Below, one piece after another: positions 10,057 through 21,349 of a DNA stretch of 64,000 bases (positions are counted from its first letter, which is position 1; every line of letters begins with the position of its first letter). Source of the stretch: Galdieria partita (lineage: Eukaryota; Rhodophyta; Bangiophyceae; Galdieriales; Galdieriaceae). The translations under genes and the position numbers were made by a program. The stretch covers positions 124,001 to 188,000 of the forward strand of contig BQMJ01000031.1 of the NCBI GenBank assembly GCA_025991245.1, given 5' to 3'. The notes under the pieces were generated by a model that ran no database searches, was not told the origin of the DNA, and was given only the letters and a program-made list of their open reading frames with translations.

Positions 10057-12207
10057 TTGGTCCGTTCAAAACTTATTCCTTGCCATGATCACCTTTTTGA
10101 ACAACAGTCACTATTATCCAAAATACAAAATTCAAATAGCAATTGTTTGATTGAAAATATGACTTGGTCCAAGTTTGGTAAACTCATCGAAGACTTCCAC
10201 ATATTATCGTTGGATAGTGGAAAAGAATACTTTTCTGTTCGTGGAAAAGTAACTCACATATTTCTCAGCGATAATGCAACTAACAAGTTTCGACAAATAT
10301 CATCCTTGACTTTGAGACCGGTTTGTGAGAGTCACGGTACTCATACTTTAAGTCTCCGGTTTGAGGGTGACTGGCAAGTTGTAGCTGGCATTCTTCAAAA
10401 GGAGGATGTCATTTGCATCTCCAATCCTATCGTTCATGGGAGAGATTATGACTCTCTTGACGAATACCCCGTATCCTTGTTGTTGAATAACTGCAACTTG
10501 GATGGATCGCAAGGACTAGGACTTTCTGTTTTAAAGGAAGACAAGAGTTGGGAAGAGTTGATATTCATCGAAAGCAGTGAAGTTTGTAATCTGAAGGACA
10601 TGCTAGTTACCAGAGGAAGGGGACGTGTTTCCAGTGAAAATCAGACACTTTTCTTAAAAGCCTCACAAATGAAACAACTCAGTAAGCGTTATCAACGAAA
10701 GGTGGATAAGCCACTATCTCGTAGTCGAAAATATTCAAGGCTCGCAGAACTAGTAGACTTTGGCATGAAACATAGTATTGTCAATGTATACGGTGTCGTT
10801 GCTGGATTTCGTGCTTTAAGACCAACGAAAGGAAGAGACTATGTTTGTGAAGCATCGCTTATTGATCCAACTCAATATTCTTCTGGACAAGAAGTGACCC
10901 TAGTGCTATTTACGAGGTCTTTTTCCAGAACAATCCCTGTCAAAAGTTTAGGCGATATCTTAAGGTTGAATAATGTACTCATTCAAAAGCATGGAACCAA
11001 GTTGCAACTTGTACTAAACTATGAAGAAAGTTGTGTTGAACTTATTGATGGTGATGTGGTTGAAGATATTACAGTTCTTGCGTCGACTAGTTCTTCGAGA
11101 CCAGAATGGGAAGATGAAGATCTGCAGATTGTGCGACAATTGCGTGAATGGGCACGGCTTCACTTCTCAAGTATGGAAGGTTCCAAACCTTCCCTTGTCG
11201 AGAAGGTTGACTTTAAGAATATCTTTTGTTCCACCGCCAAGGTCGATTTGGTCTGTCGTATTGAGTCTATTGTCAAGGATAATATTGATTCTGAAACATA
11301 TTTGCTCGTATGGGATGGCGTTTCTTACCGCGATGCAGAATTCTCGAAAAAGCAATGTTTTCTCGTTGTTTTGTCATGTGCAGCCAAACAGTCACAATAT
11401 GTCTTTCAGTGTCCTTTGATGGAGAATAGGTGGATATTACTCAAGGATATCTGGAAACAAGCAAAAGAACCAAATAATGAAATGTGCATAATTTTTGATA
11501 TCGATAGGTCTAACAGAACTTGTTCGACGATGATATACTTAAAGGAATGGATGTATCGAGTGCAACAAAAACTTGGAACCTATCTTGTATCCGAGCCTAT
11601 TGCAGGTGAAGAGCTAAAATGCAAGTCAGCAGAAGAAGAGAAGAAAGACAGTTTGATTGAGTCAATTGAGTCCACAAATGCTCCAGTGAATAGTGTTGTT
11701 CGTATTGCTTTGAGTCCAAAGACTTTTCGTTCTTCCCTTTGTCTTTCAGCAAAACTTGTGGGTTTCCGTCCTCGGGATATAAGAGACTTTACTGTTCCAT
11801 GTTGTTTGCGTTGTCATAAGTTTATTCTACAACAACAGGAAGAGACAAGCCCAAAGTATAGGGACTTGGTTTGTTGTTGTGACGTTTCTTCATCGAACGA
11901 TGCAGAAATGACTTGTTTCAAGTTAGATAACGATTCGTATGAATTTCGCTTTTTGTTCTATTTTATTCTTATGGACTCTTTGGGTGAAGAAATTGAAGTT
12001 CTTGTCGATGATACTGTGGCAAAAAGACTGTTTTATCTGTCTCGTGGGACCAACTTATATGAAGATAAGGAAACTTGCAAAAGGATTTGTGATGTATTGC
12101 GACATTATCTCCAACAACCGTTTGTAACTTGTCAGATTTCTTACTATCGTATATCCAAGAAAGAGTTCTACTGGAAATTGAAACAACTTGAAGTAGGCAA
12201 TGCATAA
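10057..12207 (+). CDS. POT1: POT1-like telomere single-strand-binding protein
   Basis: POT1 binds the G-rich telomere overhang through OB folds. A single exon encodes 716 residues. A segment near residue 237 (SIVNVYGVVAGFR..., then GRDYVCEASLIDPT and VTLVLFTRSF) lines up with the first POT1 OB fold. REWARLHF, then DLVCRIESIV and YLLVWDGVSY, matches OB2. PCCLRCHKF with a later Cys cluster near residues 584-610, then FYFILMDSLGEEIEVLVDD, resembles the C-terminal OB fold with its zinc-binding insert. The ~220 residues before OB1 are extra relative to human POT1 and may hold another beta-barrel. Its stop is 35 bp from the convergent POLD2 stop. Confidence 0.82.
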   Translation: MVRSKLIPCHDHLFEQQSLLSKIQNSNSNCLIENMTWSKFGKLIEDFHILSLDSGKEYFSVRGKVTHIFLSDNATNKFRQISSLTLRPVCESHGTHTLSLRFEGDWQVVAGILQKEDVICISNPIVHGRDYDSLDEYPVSLLLNNCNLDGSQGLGLSVLKEDKSWEELIFIESSEVCNLKDMLVTRGRGRVSSENQTLFLKASQMKQLSKRYQRKVDKPLSRSRKYSRLAELVDFGMKHSIVNVYGVVAGFRALRPTKGRDYVCEASLIDPTQYSSGQEVTLVLFTRSFSRTIPVKSLGDILRLNNVLIQKHGTKLQLVLNYEESCVELIDGDVVEDITVLASTSSSRPEWEDEDLQIVRQLREWARLHFSSMEGSKPSLVEKVDFKNIFCSTAKVDLVCRIESIVKDNIDSETYLLVWDGVSYRDAEFSKKQCFLVVLSCAAKQSQYVFQCPLMENRWILLKDIWKQAKEPNNEMCIIFDIDRSNRTCSTMIYLKEWMYRVQQKLGTYLVSEPIAGEELKCKSAEEEKKDSLIESIESTNAPVNSVVRIALSPKTFRSSLCLSAKLVGFRPRDIRDFTVPCCLRCHKFILQQQEETSPKYRDLVCCCDVSSSNDAEMTCFKLDNDSYEFRFLFYFILMDSLGEEIEVLVDDTVAKRLFYLSRGTNLYEDKETCKRICDVLRHYLQQPFVTCQISYYRISKKEFYWKLKQLEVGNA

Positions 12208-12242
12208 AATTGTAGAATGGACCCCCTGAATAGACCAAAGCT

Positions 12243-13703
12243 TCAATTCAAATCAATCATGAATTCCATTATTTGAGGAGTTAATGTTCGTAAGTTTAAC
12301 AAGACAACCTGTCCCGTGGTGGAAAAATCAGGTACGCATACAAGACGAACTCCAACACCATTGGAATTGATTAATCGAGTACCATACGCAGGTTGATTTC
12401 CAACAACATATATATGTGGACATTCTTTCAGCACAAACGGGTCCTAAACAGTGTATGATTGAATCGGAAAATTTTTTCGTTCTTAACCCTACCTCTTCAT
12501 AGTATGGATAACAAGGAAGCGTGTCAGGAGCTGTAGGACAAAGATGCCTAAGACTTAGCATATTTTCCATAACCGTTAATCTATCTTCAACACTGTTCCA
12601 GTCAAAAGTGGAATATCTGCAAGCGTCATCAACATTTTGTCCTGAACAAGCAAGAATTTTTCTTCCATTGAGACAACATTGGTAAGGATTAGTTACTCTT
12701 CGTAAGGAATTATATTTAGAAGAACTTGGAAGTAAGCTGTGATGAAGAGGCTGTTGAGGAAGAAGCAAGTTTGTGGGATCCGCTTCACCAGGAAGTAATG
12801 TTACAGGAATGGTGGATGACAATGTAGTGAGGAATCTATCAGCCGATATTAAGGGTTCTGCATTCAATAACTGTTGAGGACCACTCACAGTTGGTTGTTC
12901 TTGAGACTTCATCGCCAAAGTTTCTTGTCCTGCACAAGATAGCAAGTTTCCGAGAACGAAAAGATGCCCAACTTGACAACAGAATTCATAGTCTTCTTCG
13001 TTTCCAAGTTTTCCGGAGACAAAATCGAGAAACAACGCTTCCCTCATTGAAACGTTCCATGGTGCTCCTAAACCGACGCCGGATACAAACAAAATAAAAA
13101 TATCGTTATCAAGCGAGTAGGGAATTTTTAACGATGGAATTCCAGGAAAGCATATGTCGTCTACTGAAAAGTCCCCGCTCGAAGTTTCCTGACCTTTGAC
13201 AGCAACAACAGTCCCTGTTAAAAGAGTACCTGCGCTGAGATCGCAGTGATCAAAATTGAGCCGAATACGACCAGTTTCATCTTCCAGTATCACAACATCA
13301 GAGTCGGAAATAAAACAAGGTTTTACAGGTAATATAGGCACGGGTTCAGCAGGATTTTTCGAGTACTCTTTCAAGATAGAGGGCTTCAAATCCATTTCCT
13401 TGTAAATGACACCAACTATAACACAGTTATTTCCTTGTTGTAAGTGCAAGAGACGATCTATAAATAAAACATTTCCTGTCCTAGACGACCCAAACCAAGT
13501 TATGCTTCCTTCTGTTTGTTGGAACCAACTACTCACCACTTATTTCTTGCAGAGTCTTCTACCACTTGTCGAAGTGCAGCAAGTCTGCAGTAATATATTT
13601 GAGAATATTGCTGTGAATAAGTTCTAGAGTGGACAAGAAAAGGATTTTGGTGTTCTTCATAGTCTACAGTTTGCCGATACATAACTTTTGTTGAGTGTGC
13701 CAT
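12243..13703 (-). CDS. POLD2: DNA polymerase delta small subunit (POLD2)
   Basis: POLD2 is the structural B subunit of the replicative polymerase delta. Exons 13703-13537, 13480-12493, 12443-12243; introns 56 and 49 bp; 451 residues. The first splice is fixed by sequence: only the acceptor at 13481 keeps the conserved RNKW and the frame. Signature stretches are RTYSQQYSQIYYCRL, VILEDETGRIRL, LLPGEADPTNLLLPQQPLH, VTNPYQCCLNGRKILACSG, HLCPTAPDTLPCYPYY and CPHIYVVGNQP. The phosphodiesterase-like fold is inactive in this family, and the length matches the usual ~450-470. It faces POT1 tail to tail. Confidence 0.93.
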
Positions 13704-14108
13704 ATTGATTTGAAATTTGGGTAATTGTCTCAAACGAAAAAAGGGCGCAAAAGTATTTGGCTACACTGAAATTTTCAAAAAGGATGTTACTAAAGTTGAA
13801 AGCTTAACTGTCTCTTGTCAATTTAACCCAAAAAGAGAAACTCGAAGAAACGTTAGTTTATTATACTCAGTTATGAGGGATTTCTTCCATTCTTGCAATG
13901 AAATAATATTACTGAAAATGTAATGAGACTTCTTGAATGCTATGCTTCTCAAAAGAAAAAGGATTACCGATTTTCTGCAGATGAAAGTATACAGGAATCC
14001 ATTCTCTTCAAAGCTGTGTGTGATTTCTCGTGACTTGCTGCATTACAAGAGTCCTAAGCATGTACAACGCTTTCGAACAGCATTTTGGGAACATTTGAAT
14101 TGGGTCTC

Positions 14109-14717
14109 ATGACGGACTCCAAAAACTCTAGTTATTGGAAACTTTACAAACATATTATTCTGAAAGGATTTCAAGGAGGAGCACTTTTGGGACTAGCCAA
14201 TGTGCCTTATATTGCATACAACAATATATACAAAGGTAGTTTTTCAAGTGGACGAGATCTTACTTCAACTTTGGCTCTTGTTTGGAAAATTACTCAAGAA
14301 ACATCGTGGAAAGCTGCTTCTTGGGGTTTGGTTGGTGCCACTCTATCAGGAGCTATTGGAGTAGCTAAACTAAGTATCATGGATCCGTTAGACGTTCAAG
14401 GTCGTGTGGAAGCTTTGTCAGAGAGCAAAGGTCAACTTGAGATGGATCGCCTCGCAAAGTATTCAGCTATTGTTGGAGGCACTTTATTTGGATTGAAGGA
14501 AGTGGCTTCTACAATTTCAAATAGTCACAGTGTCTCTAGCAATACTTGGTCGTTCGATGTGGCCAATGCGGACTTGGGCAAGTTGACGTCATCTCTTTTA
14601 GGCGCAGTCGTTTACGGAGCTGCAATAGGTACTGCGGCAGGTGTTGCTAGTCATTTAATATTCAAACCTGAATATAGACCGAGGATTAGTAAGATGCTTA
14701 CTAATCTTTTCTATTAA
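14109..14717 (+). CDS. Unrecognised Gly/Ala-rich predicted membrane protein
   Basis: A single exon of 202 residues starting at the ATG at 14109; the frame is open further upstream without an ATG. It has several glycine-rich hydrophobic stretches (GFQGGALLGLANVPYIAY, AASWGLVGATLSGAIGVA, YSAIVGGTLFGL, LLGAVVYGAAIGTAAGVAS) spaced like the membrane hairpins of Tim17/Tim22- or OEP16-like proteins. The family's usual motifs are not clear enough to name it. The likely location is an organelle membrane. Confidence 0.55.
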   Translation: MTDSKNSSYWKLYKHIILKGFQGGALLGLANVPYIAYNNIYKGSFSSGRDLTSTLALVWKITQETSWKAASWGLVGATLSGAIGVAKLSIMDPLDVQGRVEALSESKGQLEMDRLAKYSAIVGGTLFGLKEVASTISNSHSVSSNTWSFDVANADLGKLTSSLLGAVVYGAAIGTAAGVASHLIFKPEYRPRISKMLTNLFY

Positions 14718-14979
14718 ACTAGAGCTTTACAAACTTTTGTTTGCAAACCAATAACAGTCGTTGAGGTCACAAAATTTGTGCAAATGGTTGCATTTGGCCA
14801 ATGAAAATGAGATTTTGCTATGGAAGAAATGTATATTCTAACGTAAAAACTACTCATGCTAAAGAGAATTCTGGTTCGAAATAGAGAGATCATAGAAACT
14901 GTCGAGATTTTCATACAACAAAGTCTTTTGTAAACACAATGTACACTTTTGAGCAATTTGACATTGCCAGTCTGTGAAT

Positions 14980-15666
14980 ATGACTTCAAAGCAATCTTTT
15001 GTCAATTCACTTAAATCCCTGTCGAACATTTATAGCAACTATACAAGGAACATGTCAAAGGACGCTCAAGGTTATCCTGTACCTTCTCTAACGGTAATAC
15101 CAACTGTTTGTATTCTCATTGAAACGAATCTTACAAAAACAAGGTGGATGCCGCAGTTGTTCGTGGTTTCAAACCTGCTTTAGAAATTTTACTTGTCACT
15201 CGAAGAAAGGAGCCTTTCCAGGGTCGTTTAGCTTTTCCTGGAGGCTTTGTAGAATATGGTGAGGATCCTGAGAAGGCAGTCTTGAGAGAGCTAGAAGAAG
15301 AATGTGGGATAAAGGGAAAAAATCCCTCACTAGTTGCAGTTCGAGGAAACCCCAACAGGTAAGTTGTTTTCTTTTGTAATAAATTCATTACTGCTGATAC
15401 TTCCTTTCGAAGAGATCCAAGAAAGCACGTAGTGACTATATGCTACTTTGTAGAAAGTGTGCAGAAAGATCCACAAGGTATGAAGAAAACAAGTTAGTTT
15501 GCAACCTATCTGAATATGCGGAACAGTGAAAGCGGGGGATGATGCTGCTTCATGCGGTTGGTATTCCGTGGACTCACTTATCAAGAGTCCCGAACTTTTG
15601 GCTTTTGACCACTACGAACTGTTACTGCAATTTGTAAAGTTTTTAGACAAAACTCAAAGAAGGTGA
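14980..15666 (+). CDS. Nudix hydrolase (ADP-ribose pyrophosphatase-like)
   Basis: Nudix enzymes cleave nucleoside diphosphates linked to another group. Four exons: 14980-15093, 15144-15358, 15413-15477, 15527-15666; introns 50, 54 and 49 bp; 177 residues. The Nudix box is complete: GFVEYGEDPEKAVLRELEEE followed by CGI satisfies the G-x5-E-x7-REUxEExGU rule, with the metal-binding REexEE glutamates present. Exons 3 and 4 supply the second half of the fold (DPRKHVVTICYFVE; GDDAASCGWYSVD). The first ~35 residues are Ser/Lys/Asn rich and may be a targeting peptide. A second Met at residue 26 is an alternative start. The exact substrate cannot be read from sequence. Confidence 0.85.
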
Positions 15667-15871
15667 TTCATGAGTGAGTATTTTATGATGCTTCAACTTG
15701 CACAAGCGATTGAGTCTAATGGATTTCAAATTGGATGGAGATAATTCGATACAATTTTCACCCTTTTGGAGTTTTGTAAGCAGCTGAGATAGTCAGAGAC
15801 ATATCTGAATTGTTGCTGGTTTCCTGTTACAGAAAATTAAACACAAGACAAGTTGAATAGTTTTAAACTTT

Positions 15872-17908
15872 ATGCAGCATACAGAAATAGTGTCTTGTCC
15901 GTCAAGGTCACCATATGGCTCTCCAACGACAAGATATTCGGAGAACCCAGGTAGCGTTATTTCAAGTAGTGATAGGACGTCCACCATACAGCAGACTTTT
16001 ACATGGGAGCCTTTTATTGGGTCTATTCTAACTGTTAAGGATCCTGAAACCACACATAGCTCTTGTTCTGGCACTGTCACTGTTGCTTATCCAAATTCAA
16101 TGAAAAGAGATTTTGTGAGCGTAATATTGCAGAGAAGTTTTGTATATGACGAAGAAAGGTGTACGTGGAAGTGGTTCAAGACTTGGCGTCTGCCTGAAAT
16201 TAAAGTGGTCGTTAATGAACAGGAGTCTTTTTTTCCAAGTTTCGTGCGACTGTCCGTTATTTGTCCTAAGCAAGATGTAAATCTATTCGAAGAAGTGCGT
16301 TTATTAGGGAGGACCCAGGTTCAGCTGGTCAACGGTGAAAGTAAATTCACAAGACTCAGGTTTATTGCTACTAGCAGTTCTTACGAGGGAAGAAATTTTC
16401 ACCTTTTGATTTCTTTTTTCTCGCAAGAAGCTTGTTGTCTTGGTGCTCTTATTTCTACTGGCTTTGTTGTTTACGCTCGTGGTCCAAACTTGGCTTCTTT
16501 CCAGGAAGGCGTCCGCTTTAGTCGGTCCTTAAAGGCACAAGGCCTTTGGTTTTTTCCTGAGCTTTTAACACGTCCTTTTATGAAAAAGGTCCTTCTACGT
16601 TTGTTTTTGTTGTGGAACATTACTCTGATTTTGTGTTTTGTTTTAGATACGAAATGAGAGAGGCATTGTTGAAAAGGAGCCAATTGAGAATACTACTATT
16701 GGTTTGGTGAGATATTTTCAAGCTCCTAATATCCGTTTTAAATGTCGTGATCCTATTTTTCTTGCATTGCGTTTTCCTGACGTTATTGTTCTATTTCTTA
16801 ACTCCTCTGTTGTTTTATCGGAAGACTGTGACACTTACTTTGAGTTCTTTGTAAGACTATCAGAGTATCGTTCTAAACTTAGGTCGCCGTTATCGAGTAT
16901 AGACCCCATTCCAGGATATTCATCCAATTTGAGTCCTCTAGGTCTATTTGGAATTCGCTGCGATATTGTTCTAAGTGAGAATGAACGAGCAGTTCTAAAT
17001 GATAGTATGGAAAGCTGTCAAGATGAAGCTATTCGGTTTGTGAAGGATGTGTCTGTCTGTCCAAGGCATTTTATAGAGATGACAGACATTGTCCGCTTTC
17101 GAGAGGCATATGAACGTTTTTTCTGTTGGTACACTAATGTTTTCTTGATGTCCAAACAAGTAACCCGAAATCAGTCAATTGGCTGTTGTGAAGTGCTTGA
17201 ACGTATTCATCAACCCAAAGCATCAGACTATCGTTGCATTGAGCGAGATTCTAGTTTGTCAGAACCTTCACTACTCGCTTCAAATGAGAGAATGGTGCCT
17301 TGTAACTCGGAAGTTTCAGAGTTGATGTCGCCTGAATTGCCAGAATTTCCATCAGGGAATTGTGCGGAGTTGTACGAATTTGTGAAATGGTTTCGACAAT
17401 TTCATAGCTTATTGAAGCATCTGCTGGAAGAGTTGACGATGTCTGCCTCTCATTTAGTGATGAATTTCGATGAAACCAACAAATCTTGTTTCATTGACTG
17501 TTTCAAACGTTTCCAGAGGGCATTAACTGTACATACTCATATAGAAGATGCTTATGGTTTCGCAGAATTGATGAAACAAAGACCGCTAATATTCGAAGCT
17601 TATAGGGTTCGTTGTCTGTTTATACTTTTACTTTTTCTGATGCAGGTGTTTAGATTGATCACACAACTGAAGAAGAAGAGCTGGAGCGAATTGTTAGTCT
17701 TTCAAGTAATATGCAAATAGAAAATGTTGGGGAATTGTTTATTCGAGTTAGCAGCTTTGCTTCTCTACTTTGTCAACACATGGACAAGGAAGAAAAACAT
17801 TTGTTACCTTGTGCTATACAATTATTGTCTAAAACACAGTTGAAGGGACTTTTAGTTAGAATGAATGAAGAATCACAATGTGTTGACGTTTGGAAGAATT
17901 TATCTTGA
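15872..17908 (+). CDS. Large protein with N-terminal beta-rich domain and C-terminal hemerythrin domain
   Basis: Three exons (15872-16588, 16647-17606, 17654-17908; introns 58 and 47 bp) give about 643 residues. The last ~160 residues form a hemerythrin-like four-helix bundle that binds a di-iron centre. Expected ligands are visible: FHSLLKHLLEEL (~490), VHTHIEDAYGF (~533), RIDHTTEEEELERI (~560, rebuilt across the last intron) and CQHMDKEEKHLLP (~600). The N-terminal third is beta-rich; VQLVNGESKFTRLRF then SSSYEGRNFHLLISF recalls an Ig-like DNA-binding fold (Runt/p53-like) but is not a confident match. Hemerythrin domains sense oxygen or iron, as in FBXL5. An iron- or oxygen-responsive regulator is a hypothesis. 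An upstream exon is possible. Confidence 0.72.
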
Positions 17909-18165
17909 CCGTTCTTTCACGATGGATGAGTTGAAATGGAACCATCCATTTCTGGTAGTCTGGATATTTATTCCCTGTGTACTAGCTGTTGTGTAACGTA
18001 TAGTATAGTGTGACTGTAGAAGACCAGGTAGCTTCGTGTATGACTATATTGGCTATTTGTCTTTTATCAGGACGCTGTAAGTAAAAGAAATGAATTTTCT
18101 TTAATTGCTACAAAAATACAAAACGAAAATAAAAGAATTGCGACAAAAACAGTGACTGCAAATAA

Positions 18166-19080
18166 TCAACTTGGAATCAAGTGAGACGACTTGGAAGGAG
18201 TCTCTAAAAATCTTCTTTCCGGTTCTATACTACTTAACCGACTCATCTGCCTCATCTTCCGGTCAAAAGTGACATCATTCATATTGGAAGATGACAAATG
18301 CTCCTTTTTCCTTTGCATACATATTTCCATAGCCATCGCTTCCTTGTGCTTCAATTGCTCCTTTGCATTCCTCAGTTCCGCACCGAGAGACTCCAATTCT
18401 TTCATTAAACAATGACGTTCATCAAGCAACTCAAGTTTCTTCTTCTCAGCTCGAGACATAAAATTGTCGGCTTCTTCTTCCTTTGACTGGTAGAAACGAA
18501 GGAGCGCTTCAAAGTCGTTGTTCACCTCTTCCATAATCATCTTCTTCTTCTTTCTTGATCTCGACGCAGAATCCCGATTCCTAAGCTTTCTTTTAAAAAG
18601 CATAATATTTCTTTCTCTTGGAGTCATCTTTCTACCTCTGTTAGCGGTCGTCCCGGATAAGTCAGTAACTTCGTTCAAAAGTTCATCCGCATTTGCTAAT
18701 CCATTAGAGCTGTGTTTCAAACGTTGGTCAAATTGATTTGATGAAATAGCAGGTGCAATAGGAACAAAGGATAAAGAGCTTCTTGATCCACTCTTCTGAA
18801 TTAACTCGGATATGTTTCCATTCGAACTAGAAATTCTAACTTCACTATGAGGAAGACGATGTTTGCTCATATCACCAACGTCAGTCAAATTCGATTCATT
18901 TCGCTCTGCTATAGAATTTTGTTTATTATAGCCAGTGAACCAACCAGAAAGAACCTCTCCTGTTCTATGAGCTCCTCCGTTCAAAGGAAGCGATTGTTCA
19001 GAGTCGATCCACTCGGTTATTTCTTCCAGCGATCTCTGCAAAGGATAAGAGCTACAATTTGGTTGCCACAGGCTTGTCAT
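18166..19080 (-). CDS. bZIP transcription factor
   Basis: A single exon of 304 residues. The basic region KRKLRNRDSASRSRKKKK carries the invariant Asn and, eight positions on, Arg of bZIP DNA-contact helices. It is followed by a long heptad-rich helix (with FEALLRFYQSKEEEADNF and later LLDERHCLMKELESLGAEL) that forms the zipper. The N-terminal half is Ser/Asn rich and unstructured-looking. Nothing in the sequence identifies targets. Confidence 0.88.
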   Translation of the reverse strand: MTSLWQPNCSSYPLQRSLEEITEWIDSEQSLPLNGGAHRTGEVLSGWFTGYNKQNSIAERNESNLTDVGDMSKHRLPHSEVRISSSNGNISELIQKSGSRSSLSFVPIAPAISSNQFDQRLKHSSNGLANADELLNEVTDLSGTTANRGRKMTPRERNIMLFKRKLRNRDSASRSRKKKKMIMEEVNNDFEALLRFYQSKEEEADNFMSRAEKKKLELLDERHCLMKELESLGAELRNAKEQLKHKEAMAMEICMQRKKEHLSSSNMNDVTFDRKMRQMSRLSSIEPERRFLETPSKSSHLIPS

Positions 19081-19089
19081 TTTGCTAGC

Positions 19090-20355
19090 TATAAAACTCC
19101 AAGAGGCTCCTCAATAAGAAAACCAAGGAGCAAGTCACCAAGATACGTGACTACTTCAAGTGTCTCTATTATACCAATAATATTCTAAAAGGACAATTGT
19201 CTCAATTCGGCAGTTTGGCACGCCATCGATTCGTCCGATGTTCCAGAGTTAGATTCGACAACTGTCCGTCAAAAGGGTGGAAGCAGCCATTATGAGGGTG
19301 CGGAAATGGAGGAAGCCTGTTGAGCCTCTCTTTCTGTCTGTAAAATGATTCACTATGTTGTGTCTTTCCATTTCCCAACTTTGGAGTATAAGTCGTCTTT
19401 CGACCTTTAGACGGTCATTGTTCACCAAAAGATATCCGGTCACTGTTCAGACAGCCAGCTTCTGGAACCTTTGAAGTGTAAACACTTTCATAAAATGGAC
19501 AGAGAGAGAAAGAGAGAGAGAACTCTGAGAATAGTGGAGTCTTCGCGTGGTAGAATCTTTTTGGACTTGAGCACCAGTGTTTCCCGACTGACGCAGATGA
19601 AGAGAGTGTAAGACAGTACTATAGCCATGTCAAAGGTCATTGAAGTCAGAGATCTCACGTTCTCCTCCGAAAATGCAATTTGTAGCTCTTTCAACTGCGT
19701 AGAACGTCACAGACTGTCTTTTCGGGAGAGTTTCACATCAGAGTGGTTAGAGAACTAACTTGTCTTTTCTTGAACCAACGATAAACTATATTAACTGTAA
19801 GAAGATATCTTACACGCTATTTTTGCAAGTCCCAATTCTCTTTACCTTACCAAACCTGATAACGAACAAGTTTTCCTCAGAGTCCACGGGAGCACTTCGT
19901 AATTCTAGTAGACAAACCGCAGCGAAAGGATGGTTTAGCGACTACAGTCGAGACTCTCAAAATCCGTTGAAATTCGTTTGGATTCTTCAGATTTTTTCAT
20001 CGATAGGCGGCTTCTTACTGTAAATGTCGAGTCTTGTTCAAATACACACATGCACTACTTAGTCAATACTCTCTCATATAGAGAAAATTTAATGCCAACT
20101 CGAACAACATTCCACGTATTTCGAATGGTTTATTAAAGTGACACTCTTAGGCAACAAGTTAAGAAAAATCCATATAATTAACTATTATCTATCGCCAGTA
20201 ATATACAAACAATAGCTCTAGCATTTGTACGACAGTACGAGTACCATCAAGGCAAAAATAAGATCAGAGAACTCAAAACGTTTCTTCAGAAGAAAGCCAT
20301 AGAAAGGTAACCTTCAGTGCAAGGATGACGGAATTCTCATCATCTCTCAATTATC
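19090..20355. other. Long intergenic region with one possible small membrane-protein exon
   Basis: About 1.2 kb between the bZIP start and the EMG1 stop. Most holds no recognisable gene. A purine-rich AGAG repeat lies near 19500-19520. On the plus strand, about 19851-20023 is an open stretch ending in a single hydrophobic segment (FVWILQIFSSIGGFLL, stop at 20021-20023), preceded by GWFSDYSRDSQNPLK. It could be the last exon of a small single-pass, perhaps mitochondrial, protein. A plausible acceptor (TTTTTGCAAG) lies at its left edge, but no upstream exon could be joined with confidence. Confidence 0.25.
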
Positions 20356-20361
20356 CATTTT

Positions 20362-21304
20362 CTATAAAACTTCATAAAGAGTTTCATATGCTGAACATAT
20401 TCTGTGACACACTGCTGAAGCTGATAAAGGAAACGAAGAAATTTTCAGTTCCTCATCCGCCCACTCTTCTACAATTTTTCCATGAGCCATTGCTCCAACC
20501 ACATAAAGTATGTCGATGTCTTTCTTAATCACTTCTTGACCATGTGAATAAGGACTCTTTAAATTTTCGCAATTATAAGAACATACTTTACAAAGCTTCT
20601 ATTTATCCCTCTCTATACAACTTTTGTACACATACCTGTCTTCCAGCATATGCCAGGTAGATGATCAGTAATAGGGTTTCGTATAACCTGGAGAAGAGGC
20701 TTGCTCACACCATGACCAAATATCTTCAAGTCCTGCAACAGTTGTACTACACAATAATGAGATTTTAGTGTTCAAAAACTCTAAAACTACTAACCCATCA
20801 AACCACAAAAGCGCTTCAAAGTTCGAGGAATACGTGTCTGAGGGTTTACCTTTATCAATGCGTTACTTGTAGTATGAATATACAAGTCCAAATATCCAGC
20901 CTTATTCAACGGACTATCTAAAAGACTCAACACACACTAGGCAGAGCTTTCAGTAGACAAAGGAGAGAACTAGAACAACAAAGATTGACCTGATGTACTA
21001 TGTCGGGACGATAATCAGCAGGATTGAGGTTCTTTCGTTTCATATATTGTTGATGCTCATCTCCATTTAGTATTTCCCAATTCCTGTCTATCTTAACCAA
21101 CTCAAGACTAGCTTGTTCTAAGAGGAAAGTCACCTTCTTTCTTGAATGCAATACAGCCTTTTGGGAGGACAGCCTAGCTGATTCATGCTCCAATTTTGAA
21201 TCAATATTCCTATTCAAGATTGTATTCTGATAAATTCCACCATCTTCCTGGTCATCTTCCTCCATAGTTTTTCGCTTCTTGCCGATATCGTCGGCTGACG
21301 ACAT
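20362..21304 (-). CDS. EMG1: rRNA pseudouridine N1-methyltransferase EMG1/Nep1
   Basis: EMG1 is a SPOUT methyltransferase needed for 18S rRNA modification and small-subunit assembly. Four exons: 21304-20990, 20936-20795, 20746-20632, 20554-20362, about 254 residues. Signature sequence includes [66 protein letters not shown] and VVGAMAHGK with a final [15 protein letters not shown]. The third intron (77 bp) is the least certain: the frame forces a weak GTGTAC donor, and the resulting [11 protein letters not shown] aligns in length with the family's GFSYSS segment. It is head-to-head with eIF3i, with 45 bp between start codons. Confidence 0.9.
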
Positions 21305-21349
21305 GAAACCCAAATTCACAATTCGATCTTCTCATCTATTGTAGTAGTG

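Noticed and set aside
13505-13536. A 25-32 bp first intron in POLD2
   Set aside because: The acceptor at 13481 gives a normal 56-bp intron and preserves the conserved Trp codon and frame.
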